A stretch of 43,402 bases of DNA from Clostridia bacterium (lineage in GTDB: Bacteria > Bacillota > Clostridia > Oscillospirales > CAG-272): positions 1 through 43,402 of the forward strand of contig JAFTME010000083.1 of NCBI GenBank assembly GCA_017452545.1, in the 5' to 3' direction. Position 1 is the stretch's first letter. Each line of letters begins with the position of its first letter. Of the stretch, positions 8,475 through 16,195 are shown piece after piece. The notes below the pieces were generated by a model. The model saw only the letters and a program-made list of their open reading frames with translations, did no database searches and was not told the DNA's origin. The translations under genes and the position numbers were made by a program.

Positions 8475-10217
8475 TTATTTTATAACAAACGTAATCTCCT
8501 TTACCTCCGCCTTAAGCGTGAAGTCCATCATATAGCAGGGTTCACCTGTCGTGGTGAGGGGCTCGCTGTGCAACGCATAGTCGCAAGCATCGGGATCAAA
8601 GGTGACGATTGCCGTGCCGACGAGCAGCGTGCGATCGTCCAGCTGCTTTGGCTCGAACAGGGATATAAGACGGTCGATGATCGCGCCGTCGCCGGAATAC
8701 GCGAAGGAGTCGGTCAACGTGACGCAATCCTCCTCACAGACAAAGGTGCGCTGCAGACGCTCAAGCTCTGGGACGCGATAGGCGAGCGCGATGTCCATGG
8801 AGAAAACACCGTCCTCATAGCTGACGTCGCGCGCGTGTGCTGCGCCTCCGACGTACTGCTCCGACATTTGCAGCGCCTGTAGGTGTCCCTGTCCACTGAC
8901 GACCTGCTCACTGTCTGCAATCAGCGGCAGGCTGTGGCCTCGAGAGGAGCACTCAAGAATAGTATAGCGTAGCTTACCGTCAAAATACTGACGGGTGTAG
9001 GCGCCTGAACCAATGTCGCACAGACACTGCACGCCTTCCTTGGCAAAGATAAAGGAGCCGACGTCGTTGTGATTGTGCAGCTCGGCGTTGGAGCCGCCTT
9101 TGGCAGAGAAACCGTAGGTGGGGTGTTTGACGATCAGCCACTGCAAAATCGGCGCGTAGTAGGTCATGGGAGTGTCGATGGGGGCAGGGTGCTCATAGAT
9201 ATCCTCGTCAAGCCATGTCGCGCAGCGCAAAGCAAAGCAGAAACGGGCACAATGGTCGTAATTATAAGAATATTCGGGGGAGTAGACAAGAATATCCTCG
9301 GGATATTCCTTTTTTAAATAATGCAGCAGTCCCAGCAGATAGCGGTTGGAGCGAGAGCCGTCGGCGTAACTGACGGTCGCCATGCCGGACAGATACATTT
9401 TTTGCATAAAGGCAGAAACCAGCTTGACCTTTTCGTTTTTGAACCAGTCGACTGCGCCGTCCGTAAAGGTACGGATCATGTCGGCGTAGACGGTGAAAAA
9501 GCCGAAGCCGTAATGCCAGTAGCCGACGCCCTCGGAGCAGATGCCGTCATCGGACAATCCGCCGAGATAGGTCGTCATGGTGCGCTCAAAGCGATCAACA
9601 TTCGCCTTGGCATCGTCGGGGCGCAGAAGCATCATAGAGCAGGCAACGGAGCCCATGCAGACGGCAGCCCAGTTGTGAGGCGCGCCCTCCCAAAAGGCAT
9701 CACGATAGGGCTCTTTTTCTAAAAACGGCGCAAAAATACGGCGGTCGAGCTCGAGAAGAATGCGGTTTCTGATGAGCGGCTCCAGACGCTCGCCCAGCAT
9801 GGTGTAGATTTCTGACAGCATAAAGCCGGACTCTGCGGCAAACAGGTCGATGCGAGTGGAGTCTACCGTATTCAGCGCACCCTGATGTGCGGGCAAGCAC
9901 CAGGAATATTCGTTGCAAAGGCAGAAAAGCAGATCGTTGGTTTTCACGATATACTTTTCCTCATCGGGATAGATCAGAGAGAGCAGCGCCGAGGCAGAGA
10001 GCGCCAGGCGGCGATCGAAAAATTTACGCTCGTAGACCGAGCGGTTGCCCGTCTGCCAGTACAGCTTGTATTCGCTGTATTTGAGGTCGTAGATCTCGTC
10101 ATTTTCGCAGTGTTCGGTGTAGAGCTTCAGCAGCTCCTCGCGGTACGTGCGGTAGATATCCTTTTCACGGACACCCTGCCAAAAGGCGGCGTCCATCGCT
10201 TTCCCGAGTAAATGCAT
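8475..10217 (-). CDS. Heparinase II/III-like (alginate lyase fold) protein, apparently cytoplasmic
   Basis: The protein resembles polysaccharide lyases with an alpha/alpha toroid followed by a beta-sandwich. Family-typical stretches are HNWAAVCMGSVA, EGVGYWHYGFGFF and HNHNDVGSF. The last of these carries the conserved His/Asn group of the heparinase II/III domain. It is 580 aa from the ATG at 10217, which has AGGAGG seven nt upstream; a longer frame to 10286 has none. There is no signal peptide, so it should act inside the cell on an imported oligosaccharide, or on something other than a polymer. It is monocistronic with its own promoter, and no transporter or glycosidase genes adjoin it. The substrate is unknown. 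Confidence 0.8.
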   Translation of the reverse strand: MHLLGKAMDAAFWQGVREKDIYRTYREELLKLYTEHCENDEIYDLKYSEYKLYWQTGNRSVYERKFFDRRLALSASALLSLIYPDEEKYIVKTNDLLFCLCNEYSWCLPAHQGALNTVDSTRIDLFAAESGFMLSEIYTMLGERLEPLIRNRILLELDRRIFAPFLEKEPYRDAFWEGAPHNWAAVCMGSVACSMMLLRPDDAKANVDRFERTMTTYLGGLSDDGICSEGVGYWHYGFGFFTVYADMIRTFTDGAVDWFKNEKVKLVSAFMQKMYLSGMATVSYADGSRSNRYLLGLLHYLKKEYPEDILVYSPEYSYNYDHCARFCFALRCATWLDEDIYEHPAPIDTPMTYYAPILQWLIVKHPTYGFSAKGGSNAELHNHNDVGSFIFAKEGVQCLCDIGSGAYTRQYFDGKLRYTILECSSRGHSLPLIADSEQVVSGQGHLQALQMSEQYVGGAAHARDVSYEDGVFSMDIALAYRVPELERLQRTFVCEEDCVTLTDSFAYSGDGAIIDRLISLFEPKQLDDRTLLVGTAIVTFDPDACDYALHSEPLTTTGEPCYMMDFTLKAEVKEITFVIK

Positions 10218-10248
10218 AAGACATCCTCCTGTGATGATCGTTGAGAAA

Positions 10249-10277
10249 ATATTATCATAATTTGTTTGCGTTTGCAA
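10249..10277 (-). promoter_or_regulatory. Promoter of the heparinase II/III-like gene
   Basis: On the minus strand TTGCAA (10272-10277), a 17-bp spacer and TAATAT (10249-10254) lie about 30 bp before the ribosome binding site. Confidence 0.65.
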
Positions 10278-10372
10278 GCCTTTCACGAAAAAAGCCCGTC
10301 AGCCGTTTGCACAAAATCCATAGTCGTTTTTTGGCTAAATTGACAGTTGCTTTGCTGCGCGCGCGTTTTTTG

Positions 10373-10401
10373 TTGACATTCGTTTTGTTTTATGATATAC
10401 T
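10373..10401 (+). promoter_or_regulatory. Promoter of the SCP2-like / aminotransferase operon
   Basis: TTGACA (10373-10378), a 17-bp spacer and TATACT (10396-10401) form a near-consensus promoter about 50 bp upstream of the start codon. Confidence 0.85.
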
Positions 10402-10453
10402 GAATCATTCCATCCGATGCTGCGGCGCTGCCGCAAAAAGAAAGGAAATTGCT

Positions 10454-11227
10454 ATGAAAAATATGGATGCAAGAACGCTTGCACATATCAATTTGTTTGC
10501 GATCTTTGGTGTGATCCCCAAACTTTGTGAGCTGTCCGAGGAGGCGCGCGCCATCATTGCCGAGGACACTGTGTCGCTCAAGGTCGCCGTCAAGGGCGGG
10601 CCTGTGGGTGTGCTGCGCTTTGATCGCGGTGTGGTAAGCCTTGTGCCGGGCGACGGCCCCTGCAACATCTGCCTGCCGTTCTCCTCACCGGAGAAATTCA
10701 ACGGTATGATCGACGGTACCGTCACACCTATCCCCTCCAAGGGCTTTACCAGGATTGGATTTTTGCTGAAAAAATTCGTCAAGCTGACCGACGTTCTTTC
10801 CCGTTATCTGCGTCCGAGTGAGGAGGATCTGAAGGACGAGACCTTCTTCCGTACCAGTACCATTCTCATGTTCCACGTCATCACGGGTGCCATATCCCAG
10901 ATCGGCAACGAGGATCGCATCGGCCGTGCGAGCGCCTCCTACATCGTGGACGGCAACGTGCGTATGCTGATCTCCGAGGGCGATGAGGTGGTTGCTGCGG
11001 CGCACGTGTGTTCCAAGGATCATCGCCTGACCACCGTACCGACGGATACGGACAACGCTATGTCCATGATGGAATTTGTCGGTATACACAATGCGCGCGG
11101 ACTGTTTGACGGCACGGCGTCCTCCTTTACGCTGATCTGCGATTCCAAGCTGCATTTGAAGGGTATGATCTCGCAGCTGGACAACGTCAATCGCATTCTC
11201 GACCGTGTCGCGCTCTATCTTGCTTGA
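10454..11227 (+). CDS. SCP2 sterol-binding-like domain protein
   Basis: This is a 257-aa soluble protein. The segment from about residue 30 to 125 looks like an SCP2 fold: VAVKGGPVGVLRFDRG, then CNICLPFSSPEKFNGMIDGTV, then LLKKFVKL. That fold carries a hydrophobic ligand pocket. The C-terminal half (from about TSTILMFHVITGA) is a separate conserved alpha/beta region that I do not recognise. The ATG at 10454 was chosen because AAAGGA lies upstream and the promoter would fall inside the longer frame. It is followed 14 bp later by a class III aminotransferase, so the two form an operon. The SCP2 assignment rests on pattern resemblance only and could be wrong. The ligand is unknown. Confidence 0.5.
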   Translation: MKNMDARTLAHINLFAIFGVIPKLCELSEEARAIIAEDTVSLKVAVKGGPVGVLRFDRGVVSLVPGDGPCNICLPFSSPEKFNGMIDGTVTPIPSKGFTRIGFLLKKFVKLTDVLSRYLRPSEEDLKDETFFRTSTILMFHVITGAISQIGNEDRIGRASASYIVDGNVRMLISEGDEVVAAAHVCSKDHRLTTVPTDTDNAMSMMEFVGIHNARGLFDGTASSFTLICDSKLHLKGMISQLDNVNRILDRVALYLA

Positions 11228-11241
11228 TTTGGAGGTAAACT

Positions 11242-12492
11242 ATGCATCCCGTATATACGTTTGACAAAAGCATGGAAATGCTGCGCCGCGCGATGAATGT
11301 CATTCCCGCCGGCATTTACGGTCACCTCGGTCCTGCCGAGGGCTGCCACATTCCGATCGACGCTTACCCCAAGTATTCCTCCCGCGCCGAGGGCAGCTAT
11401 TTCTGGGATTTGGACGGCAACCGTTTTATTGACTATATGTGTGCCTACGGTCCCAACATTCTCGGCTACAACGATCCCGACGTCGAGGAGGCTGCTGCAC
11501 GTCAGAGAGAGAAGGGCAACTGTGTCACCGCTCCTGCGACGGTCATGGTTGACTTTGCAGAGCTGATGGTTGACACGGTCAAGAGTGCAGACTGGGCGTT
11601 CTTTGCCAAAAACGGTAACGACGTTACCTCGCTTGCCGTTATGACGGCGCGTGCCTTTACGCACCGTAAAAAGATCGTATTTTTCAAGGGCTACTATCAC
11701 GGCGTTTCTCCCTGGACGCAAAAGATCGATTATGCCGGCATCATGGAAGAGGACGTCATGCATAATATCTACGTCAACTGGAACGATGCCGAGGAGCTGG
11801 AGCAGGTCTTTGATCGCTATCGCGGTCAGATCGCGGCCGTCATCGGCCAGCCCTATATGCACGGTAACTTTGCTGATAACGTGCTGCCTGCCGATGGATT
11901 CTGGCAGAAGGTCCGCAAGCTATGCACCGACAACGGCTCGCTCCTGATCGTAGACGATGTGCGTGCCGGCTTCCGCCTGGATCTTGCAGGTTCCGACCAC
12001 TATTTCGGCTTCGAGGCGGATCTGATCTGCTTCTGTAAGGCGATCGCAAACGGTCACAACGTTTCCGCTCTTTGCGGAAAGGATTTCCTTAAGACGACCA
12101 TCTCCGGCCTGTCCTATACGGGCAGCTACTGGATGAGTGCGGTACCCTTTGCAGCAGGTATTGCCTGCATTGAAAAAATGAAGCGTATCGGTGCGCCGGG
12201 CATGCTGATTGAGAAGGGAACGAAGCTCAAGAACGGTCTGATCGCAGCCGCACAGAAGTACGGCTTTGACCTGCACGTTTCGGGTGTGCCCAGCTTGTTC
12301 TATCTGCGCCTTGCCGACGATCCTTCGCTTATGCTGCATCAGGAGTGGGTCGCAGAGTGCGTGCGCCGCGGTGTTTACTTTACCAATCACCACAACCACT
12401 TTATCAACGCAGCCTTGTCGGACGAGGATATCAAGGAAACGATTGAAATTGCAGATGAGGCGTTTGCCATCGTGCGCAACCGCCATTCATAA
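11242..12492 (+). CDS. Class III (HemL-like) PLP-dependent aminotransferase
   Basis: This is a fold-type I PLP enzyme of 416 aa. Features are YFWDLDGNRFIDYMCAYGP near residue 55, the cofactor stretch FFKGYYHG, the Asp-x-x-x-Gly-Phe segment IVDDVRAGFR, and the Schiff-base lysine in CFCKAIANGHNVSALCGK. It is closest in layout to glutamate-1-semialdehyde aminomutase-like proteins. It lacks haem-pathway neighbours, and the usual SGTEA motif reads NGNDVT, so it is probably not HemL. GGAGG lies six to seven nt before the ATG. It is cotranscribed with the SCP2-like gene and followed by a strong terminator. The amino donor and acceptor are unknown. Confidence 0.85.
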   Translation: MHPVYTFDKSMEMLRRAMNVIPAGIYGHLGPAEGCHIPIDAYPKYSSRAEGSYFWDLDGNRFIDYMCAYGPNILGYNDPDVEEAAARQREKGNCVTAPATVMVDFAELMVDTVKSADWAFFAKNGNDVTSLAVMTARAFTHRKKIVFFKGYYHGVSPWTQKIDYAGIMEEDVMHNIYVNWNDAEELEQVFDRYRGQIAAVIGQPYMHGNFADNVLPADGFWQKVRKLCTDNGSLLIVDDVRAGFRLDLAGSDHYFGFEADLICFCKAIANGHNVSALCGKDFLKTTISGLSYTGSYWMSAVPFAAGIACIEKMKRIGAPGMLIEKGTKLKNGLIAAAQKYGFDLHVSGVPSLFYLRLADDPSLMLHQEWVAECVRRGVYFTNHHNHFINAALSDEDIKETIEIADEAFAIVRNRHS

Positions 12493-12499
12493 GTATGCT

Positions 12500-12540
12500 A
12501 CGGGGGAATGACTCTTTTGTGAGCCTTCCCCCGTTTTGCT
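12500..12540. terminator. Bidirectional terminator
   Basis: The stem ACGGGGGAA / TTCCCCCGT (12500-12508 and 12526-12534) is followed by TTTT on the plus strand. It lies between the convergent aminotransferase and cysteine desulfurase genes. Confidence 0.8.
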
Positions 12541-13704
12541 TTATTCGACCTCGTGCAAAAATTCCATGCGGCGAAGCGTTGCGTACAACGTTTCGACGTC
12601 GCAGAGCGTATTGAAGGGGCCGAAGCTGATGCGGACCGCACCACCCTCCGGTGTTTGAAGAGTGCCGTGCCCCAAAGCAGCGCAATGATAGCCACTGCGA
12701 ACGCAGATGCCCCGATCACCGAGATATGCCCCGATGCGGTCTGCCAAAATACCCTGACGGGAAAACAACAGCGTTGATCCCGGAATATGCGGGAGATAGA
12801 TGTGATAACCGTCCAGCGCGTCAAGACGCTCGCAAAGCGCGCGGAAGAGCGCCTGCTCATGCGCGCCAATGGCTTCGAGCCCCAATCGTTCGACGGCGCC
12901 AATGCCTGCTGCAAGCGAGGTAATGGCGGGGGTGGGCAGTGTTCCTGCCTCACCGCGCTCGGGATATTCGTCGGGCATATCGGGGGAGAGCGATCGGTAG
13001 CCGCTGCCCCCCTCGATCAGCGTATCGGGATGAATGCGCTCTCCGAGCAGACAGAAGCCGCAGCCCTGCAATCCGAGCAGCCCCTTGTGTCCCGGTGCAC
13101 ACAGCGCATCGATGTGGGTTTCGCGCAATGAAATGGGCAAGTGCCCCGCAGACTGTGCCGCATCGACCAGAAAAAGCAGGTCGTGGCGGTGGCAGAATTC
13201 GCCGATCTCCTTGAGGGGAAGTGTGGCGGAGCACAGGTTGGATTGATGCGAGCATACGATGGCGCGGGTATTCGGTCGGCAGAGCTCCGCAATGCGCCCG
13301 CACAAACGCAGGGGGGCGCACATACCGCTATCCGACAGCGTGGAGAAGATGTCGTAGGTGATACGGCCGTCGGCGGAAAGCCGTTGCAGCGGTCGCAGCA
13401 CGGCGTTATGCTCCATATCCGAGATCAGCACGTGATCGCCCTGCTTGAGAATGCCCTTGAGCAAAAAGTTCAAGGCGTAGGTGGTGTTGAGCGTAAAGAC
13501 GACACGCAGCGGGTCGTCCGCGTCAAAAAGGCGACAGATCGCCTCTCGGCAATCGTAGATGCGCTTTGCAGAGGCGAGTGCCAGGGGATGGGAGCCGCGC
13601 CCGGCGTTTCCGCAATCCCGCTCGATGCATCGGATCGCTGCCTCGTAAACGCAATGGGGCTTGGGAAAGCTGGTAGCGGCATTGTCAAGATAGATGAGTC
13701 CCAG
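12541..13704 (-). CDS. Cysteine desulfurase-like class V aminotransferase (start codon uncertain)
   Basis: The protein belongs to the PLP-dependent cysteine desulfurase/selenocysteine lyase family, which releases sulfur (or selenium) from (seleno)cysteine. It begins with the classic IYLDNAATSFPKP. It contains VLISDMEHNAVLRPL, VDAAQSAGHLPI, the PLP lysine in APGHKGLLGLQG, and the substrate cysteine loop RSGYHCAALGH. No ATG, GTG or TTG occurs between the end of the upstream DUF3343 gene and this homology. The nearest in-frame standard starts are TTG 13794 and GTG 13818, both inside that gene. I give the CTG at 13702-13704 as a minimal start, with AAAGGA 12 nt upstream, at low certainty. Coupling to the upstream gene is likely. 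Confidence 0.82.
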   Translation of the reverse strand: MGLIYLDNAATSFPKPHCVYEAAIRCIERDCGNAGRGSHPLALASAKRIYDCREAICRLFDADDPLRVVFTLNTTYALNFLLKGILKQGDHVLISDMEHNAVLRPLQRLSADGRITYDIFSTLSDSGMCAPLRLCGRIAELCRPNTRAIVCSHQSNLCSATLPLKEIGEFCHRHDLLFLVDAAQSAGHLPISLRETHIDALCAPGHKGLLGLQGCGFCLLGERIHPDTLIEGGSGYRSLSPDMPDEYPERGEAGTLPTPAITSLAAGIGAVERLGLEAIGAHEQALFRALCERLDALDGYHIYLPHIPGSTLLFSRQGILADRIGAYLGDRGICVRSGYHCAALGHGTLQTPEGGAVRISFGPFNTLCDVETLYATLRRMEFLHEVE

Positions 13705-13721
13705 ATCTGACCACGATCCTT

Positions 13722-13958
13722 TCAGTCGGAACGGTAATGCGCGCGTATTCTTGCTGCGTCGAGCACGGTACGGACGTTGTTTTGCTGCGCACAAGGGTAC
13801 GCCAGCGAGTATACGCACCCACGGTGGGCGGCACTACCTTCCGTTTTTATAATATTGGAATGAATCGCGGCAGAGGCAAGCAGCTGCTGGGCGCGCATAG
13901 CGGCGGATACCGAGCCGATCGTGGCACTGCAAAGTCCGTGTTTGATATCAGCACCCAT
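13722..13958 (-). CDS. DUF3343 protein (putative Se/S carrier-like)
   Basis: This small 78-aa soluble protein has the DUF3343 pattern: a short beta strand, then VSAAMRAQQLL, then SNIIKTEG and the cysteine-containing GCVYSLAY. The family often sits next to cysteine desulfurase-like genes and has been proposed to carry sulfur or selenium. The ATG at 13958 has an extended Shine-Dalgarno, AAAGGAGGTGAT, about 6-10 nt upstream. The longer frame to 14033 lacks support. Its stop codon lies about 20 nt before the start of homology of the desulfurase, so the two act as a coupled pair. The function in sulfur or selenium transfer is family inference. Confidence 0.72.
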   Translation of the reverse strand: MGADIKHGLCSATIGSVSAAMRAQQLLASAAIHSNIIKTEGSAAHRGCVYSLAYPCAQQNNVRTVLDAARIRAHYRSD

Positions 13959-14003
13959 GCGGATATCACCTCCTTTTCTATCGGCGATCACACTTCCAAT
14001 GCC

Positions 14004-14033
14004 AGTATACGCCGCGGCGGGGGGATTTGTCAC
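14004..14033 (-). promoter_or_regulatory. Promoter of the DUF3343 / cysteine desulfurase operon
   Basis: On the minus strand GTGACA (14028-14033), an 18-bp GC-rich spacer and TATACT (14004-14009). The spacer is one base longer than optimum. Confidence 0.55.
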
Positions 14034-14134
14034 AATATGTCGAGAAAAAATAAAAAAATTTTTGAAAAACAGGGAACAAACCCCGATTTTTAACGTCTAT
14101 ATTATTAACAAAGCTTTCATGCAGGAGGTATGAC

Positions 14135-15121
14135 ATGAAAAAAACGAACGTAAAATGGTTAGCATTGGTGTTGTCCGCTTTGATGGTGGTGGCACTGGTG
14201 AGCTGCAGCGCATCCGGACGGTTGGATTCGGAGAGCATGAATTCCTCGGATAAATACTACGATGCGCCGAGCAGTGCGGGGGACTACGACTATGCAGAGG
14301 ACGAGATGGAGATGAAGCCCTCGGAGGAGAATGCAGATGGCTCAATGCCGCCCGTAGCGGACGATGCCGAGACGTCCTCGGACGGTAAGACCATTGAGGA
14401 AAAGATCATTCGCACGGTGGAGATTAACGCGCAGACCAAGGAGTTTGATCAGGTTACGGTTAAGCTTGAGAGCATGGTGCGTGAGCTGGGCGGCTATGTG
14501 GAGAGCTCGCGCAGCAACGGTGCGGGATATAGCTCTGGCAGCCGTTTTTCACGCAACGCCAATTACGTGATCCGCATTCCCGCCGAGCATCTGGATGAGT
14601 TTTTGACCAGAAGCGGCGAGCTTTGCCGTGTAACGAGCAGCTACTCCAACGTGTCCAACGTTACTGCTACCTACTACGATATGCAGTCGCGCCTGGAAAC
14701 GCTGCGTGCCGAAAAGGTCAGCCTGCAGGCGATGCTGGAAAAGGCAGAGGATATCGAAACCATGCTCCGTGTGCAACAGTATCTGTACGACGTAATCTCG
14801 GAAATCGAATCGTACGAAACGCGGCTGCGTGTGCTTGACTCCAAGGTTTCTTATTCGACGGTAACGCTGTACTTGAGCGAGGTCGTAGAGTATACGCAGG
14901 AGGTCGAGGAGGCAAGCTGGGGCGAGCGACTGGGTGATGCATTTGTGGAAAGCTGGTTGGATTTTGCCGACAATTTCCAGGGCTTTACCGTTTGGTTTGT
15001 CAATGCCATTCCGACGCTGCTGGTGCTGGGCGCGATTGCAGCAGTGGTCATCGTTCTGATTAAAAAGCGCGTAAATAAGCGCCGTGCAAAGCGCGAGCAA
15101 GATAAGGAGGAGAAATCGTGA
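14135..15121 (+). CDS. DUF4349 lipoprotein
   Basis: A lipoprotein signal ends at lipobox LVSC (Cys near residue 24). A low-complexity acidic linker rich in S, D and E spans residues 30-85. The DUF4349 domain follows, with IIRTVEINAQTKEFD, LGGYVESS, YVIRIPAEHLDEFL, a coiled coil (LETLRAEKVSLQAMLEKAEDIETMLRVQQYL) and VSYSTVTLYL. A transmembrane helix (IPTLLVLGAIAAVVIVLI) and a basic tail end the protein. It should be anchored at both ends, with the coiled coil outside the cell. AGGAGG lies upstream of the ATG. It overlaps the next lipoprotein gene by 4 nt. The biological role of DUF4349 proteins is unknown. Confidence 0.88.
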   Translation: MKKTNVKWLALVLSALMVVALVSCSASGRLDSESMNSSDKYYDAPSSAGDYDYAEDEMEMKPSEENADGSMPPVADDAETSSDGKTIEEKIIRTVEINAQTKEFDQVTVKLESMVRELGGYVESSRSNGAGYSSGSRFSRNANYVIRIPAEHLDEFLTRSGELCRVTSSYSNVSNVTATYYDMQSRLETLRAEKVSLQAMLEKAEDIETMLRVQQYLYDVISEIESYETRLRVLDSKVSYSTVTLYLSEVVEYTQEVEEASWGERLGDAFVESWLDFADNFQGFTVWFVNAIPTLLVLGAIAAVVIVLIKKRVNKRRAKREQDKEEKS

Positions 15122-15783
15122 AACGCTATGTAACTGTATTTCTTTTGCTTTGCTTGCTGTTATCCGTGTTCGCGTTGACCGCGTGTGAGCCGTGGAGAGA
15201 AGGTGATTTCCCGTTTCAAAACGATCTGCCTGCCCCGGAAAAGCCGGTCATTTACCTCTATCCGACCGAGGACACTCTCTGCTCGGTGACCATGGAGCTC
15301 AACGGCAGATTCACCTGCACTTATCCTGACTACGGCACAGAGGGCTGGCAGAATTTTGTCGCCGCGCCCGACGGCACACTGACCTTCCCCGACGGCAAAG
15401 AATACTACTGCCTGTATTGGGAGGGCGTGCTGGATATGCCTCTCGATCTTTCCCGTGGTGCTTGCGTGCGCGGTGAGGACACGGCGACATATCTGGAATG
15501 GGCGCTCTCTGAGATGGGTCTGACCGCACGAGAGGCGAACGAGTTTATCATCTACTGGCTGCCGCTGCTGCAGGAGAACGAATATAATTTGATCTCGTTC
15601 CAGGGCAAGGCGTACACCGACGCTGCAAAGCTCAACGTCACGCCTGCGCCCGACAGCGTGCTGCGCGTCTACATGGTAGCAAAACCCTTGACCGCGCCCG
15701 TGGAGGTCGAGCCGCAGAGTTTTGAGCCGTTCACTCGCGAGGGCTTCACCGTCGTCGAGTGGGGCGGAAGTATTCTTAAATAA
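15118..15783 (+). CDS. Conserved lipoprotein with KPVIYLYP motif, unknown function
   Basis: This 221-aa protein starts with GTG overlapping the DUF4349 stop (GTGA), with AAGGAGG upstream. The signal peptide ends in lipobox LTAC (Cys near residue 23). The mature part carries a segment seen repeatedly in secreted Clostridia proteins: EKPVIYLYPTED, then a beta-rich stretch with GRFTCTYPDY, PDGTLTFPDGKEY and YCLYWEG. The rest (GEDTATYLEWALSEMGL ... EFIIYWLPLL) looks like the same conserved family. I know of no described function. The translational overlap suggests that it works with the DUF4349 lipoprotein at the cell surface. Confidence 0.75.
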   Translation: MKRYVTVFLLLCLLLSVFALTACEPWREGDFPFQNDLPAPEKPVIYLYPTEDTLCSVTMELNGRFTCTYPDYGTEGWQNFVAAPDGTLTFPDGKEYYCLYWEGVLDMPLDLSRGACVRGEDTATYLEWALSEMGLTAREANEFIIYWLPLLQENEYNLISFQGKAYTDAAKLNVTPAPDSVLRVYMVAKPLTAPVEVEPQSFEPFTREGFTVVEWGGSILK

Positions 15784-15807
15784 GTCTGTACGAAGGATAG
15801 CTTGCAT

Positions 15808-15963
15808 GGCCTCCCTCCGGGAGGGAGGTGGCATTGCGGAGCAATGACGGAGGGAGAGCGTGGTACACACAGATATATGTTTATCATAACTATACAAATT
15901 AGGCTTAGTTGCGCACGCTCCCTCAGTCGCCTGCGGCGCCAGCTCCCTCTCGGAGGGAGCCTC
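15808..15963. repeat. Intergenic palindromic repeat element with roughly 50-nt inverted arms
   Basis: The left arm (15808-15862) and the reverse complement of the right arm (15912-15963) share the pattern GGCTCCCTCC-GAGGGAG-tGGC-GAGGGAGcGTG, with several mismatches. Each arm also contains its own small hairpin (CCTCCC/GGGAGG and CTCCCTC/GAGGGAG). About 50 nt of AT-rich DNA lies between the arms. This is the layout of a non-coding miniature repeat of the kind dispersed in clostridial genomes. It probably forms a large hairpin in RNA and may act as a terminator or processing site for the lipoprotein operon. Confidence 0.65.
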
Positions 15964-15981
15964 GCATCCCGTCGTTAATAA

Positions 15982-16020
15982 GCAAAAAGGTTGGTATCCC
16001 GGCGGATACCAACCTTTTGC
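15982..16020. terminator. Bidirectional terminator hairpin
   Basis: The 17-bp stem GCAAAAGGTTGGTATCC / GGATACCAACCTTTTGC (15982-15999 and 16004-16020) has one bulged A. The T-rich part of each arm provides the U run in either direction. Confidence 0.7.
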
Positions 16021-16021
16021 T

Positions 16022-16190
16022 ATGTGGGGTGGGGCGCTGCCCCAAGCCCCGGTCAAGAAACTTTTTGAAAAAAGTTTCTTAACGATCTTCAAAAACTTTT
16101 AGCAAAGTATATTCGGAAAACTTGATATAAATTGGTTAAAGTTTTTTGGAGGTGTCGGAACCTTTTTTTTAAAAAGGTTCTGACCCCGCG
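16022..16190. repeat. Second intergenic repeat with two A/T-rich hairpins
   Basis: Two hairpins, AAGAAACTTTTT/AAAAAGTTTCTT (16055-16080) and GAACCTTTTT/AAAAAGGTTC (16158-16180), flank about 75 nt. They are bordered by GGGGCGCTGCCCC on the left and GACCCCGCG on the right. The two ends resemble each other in inverted orientation, so it looks like another miniature element. It is directly downstream of tldE and probably supplies its terminator. No protein is encoded. Confidence 0.5.
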
Positions 16191-16195
16191 GAGCG

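Noticed and set aside
13722-13724. TGA at the end of the DUF3343 gene as a selenocysteine codon
   Set aside because: The downstream desulfurase lies in another frame, so read-through at this TGA would not join the two proteins; no adjacent SECIS-like hairpin was noticed.
15160-16092. 310-codon minus-strand ORF across the lipoprotein gene and the repeats
   Set aside because: Its sequence is the reverse frame of the 221-aa lipoprotein and of the intergenic repeat, without start signals.
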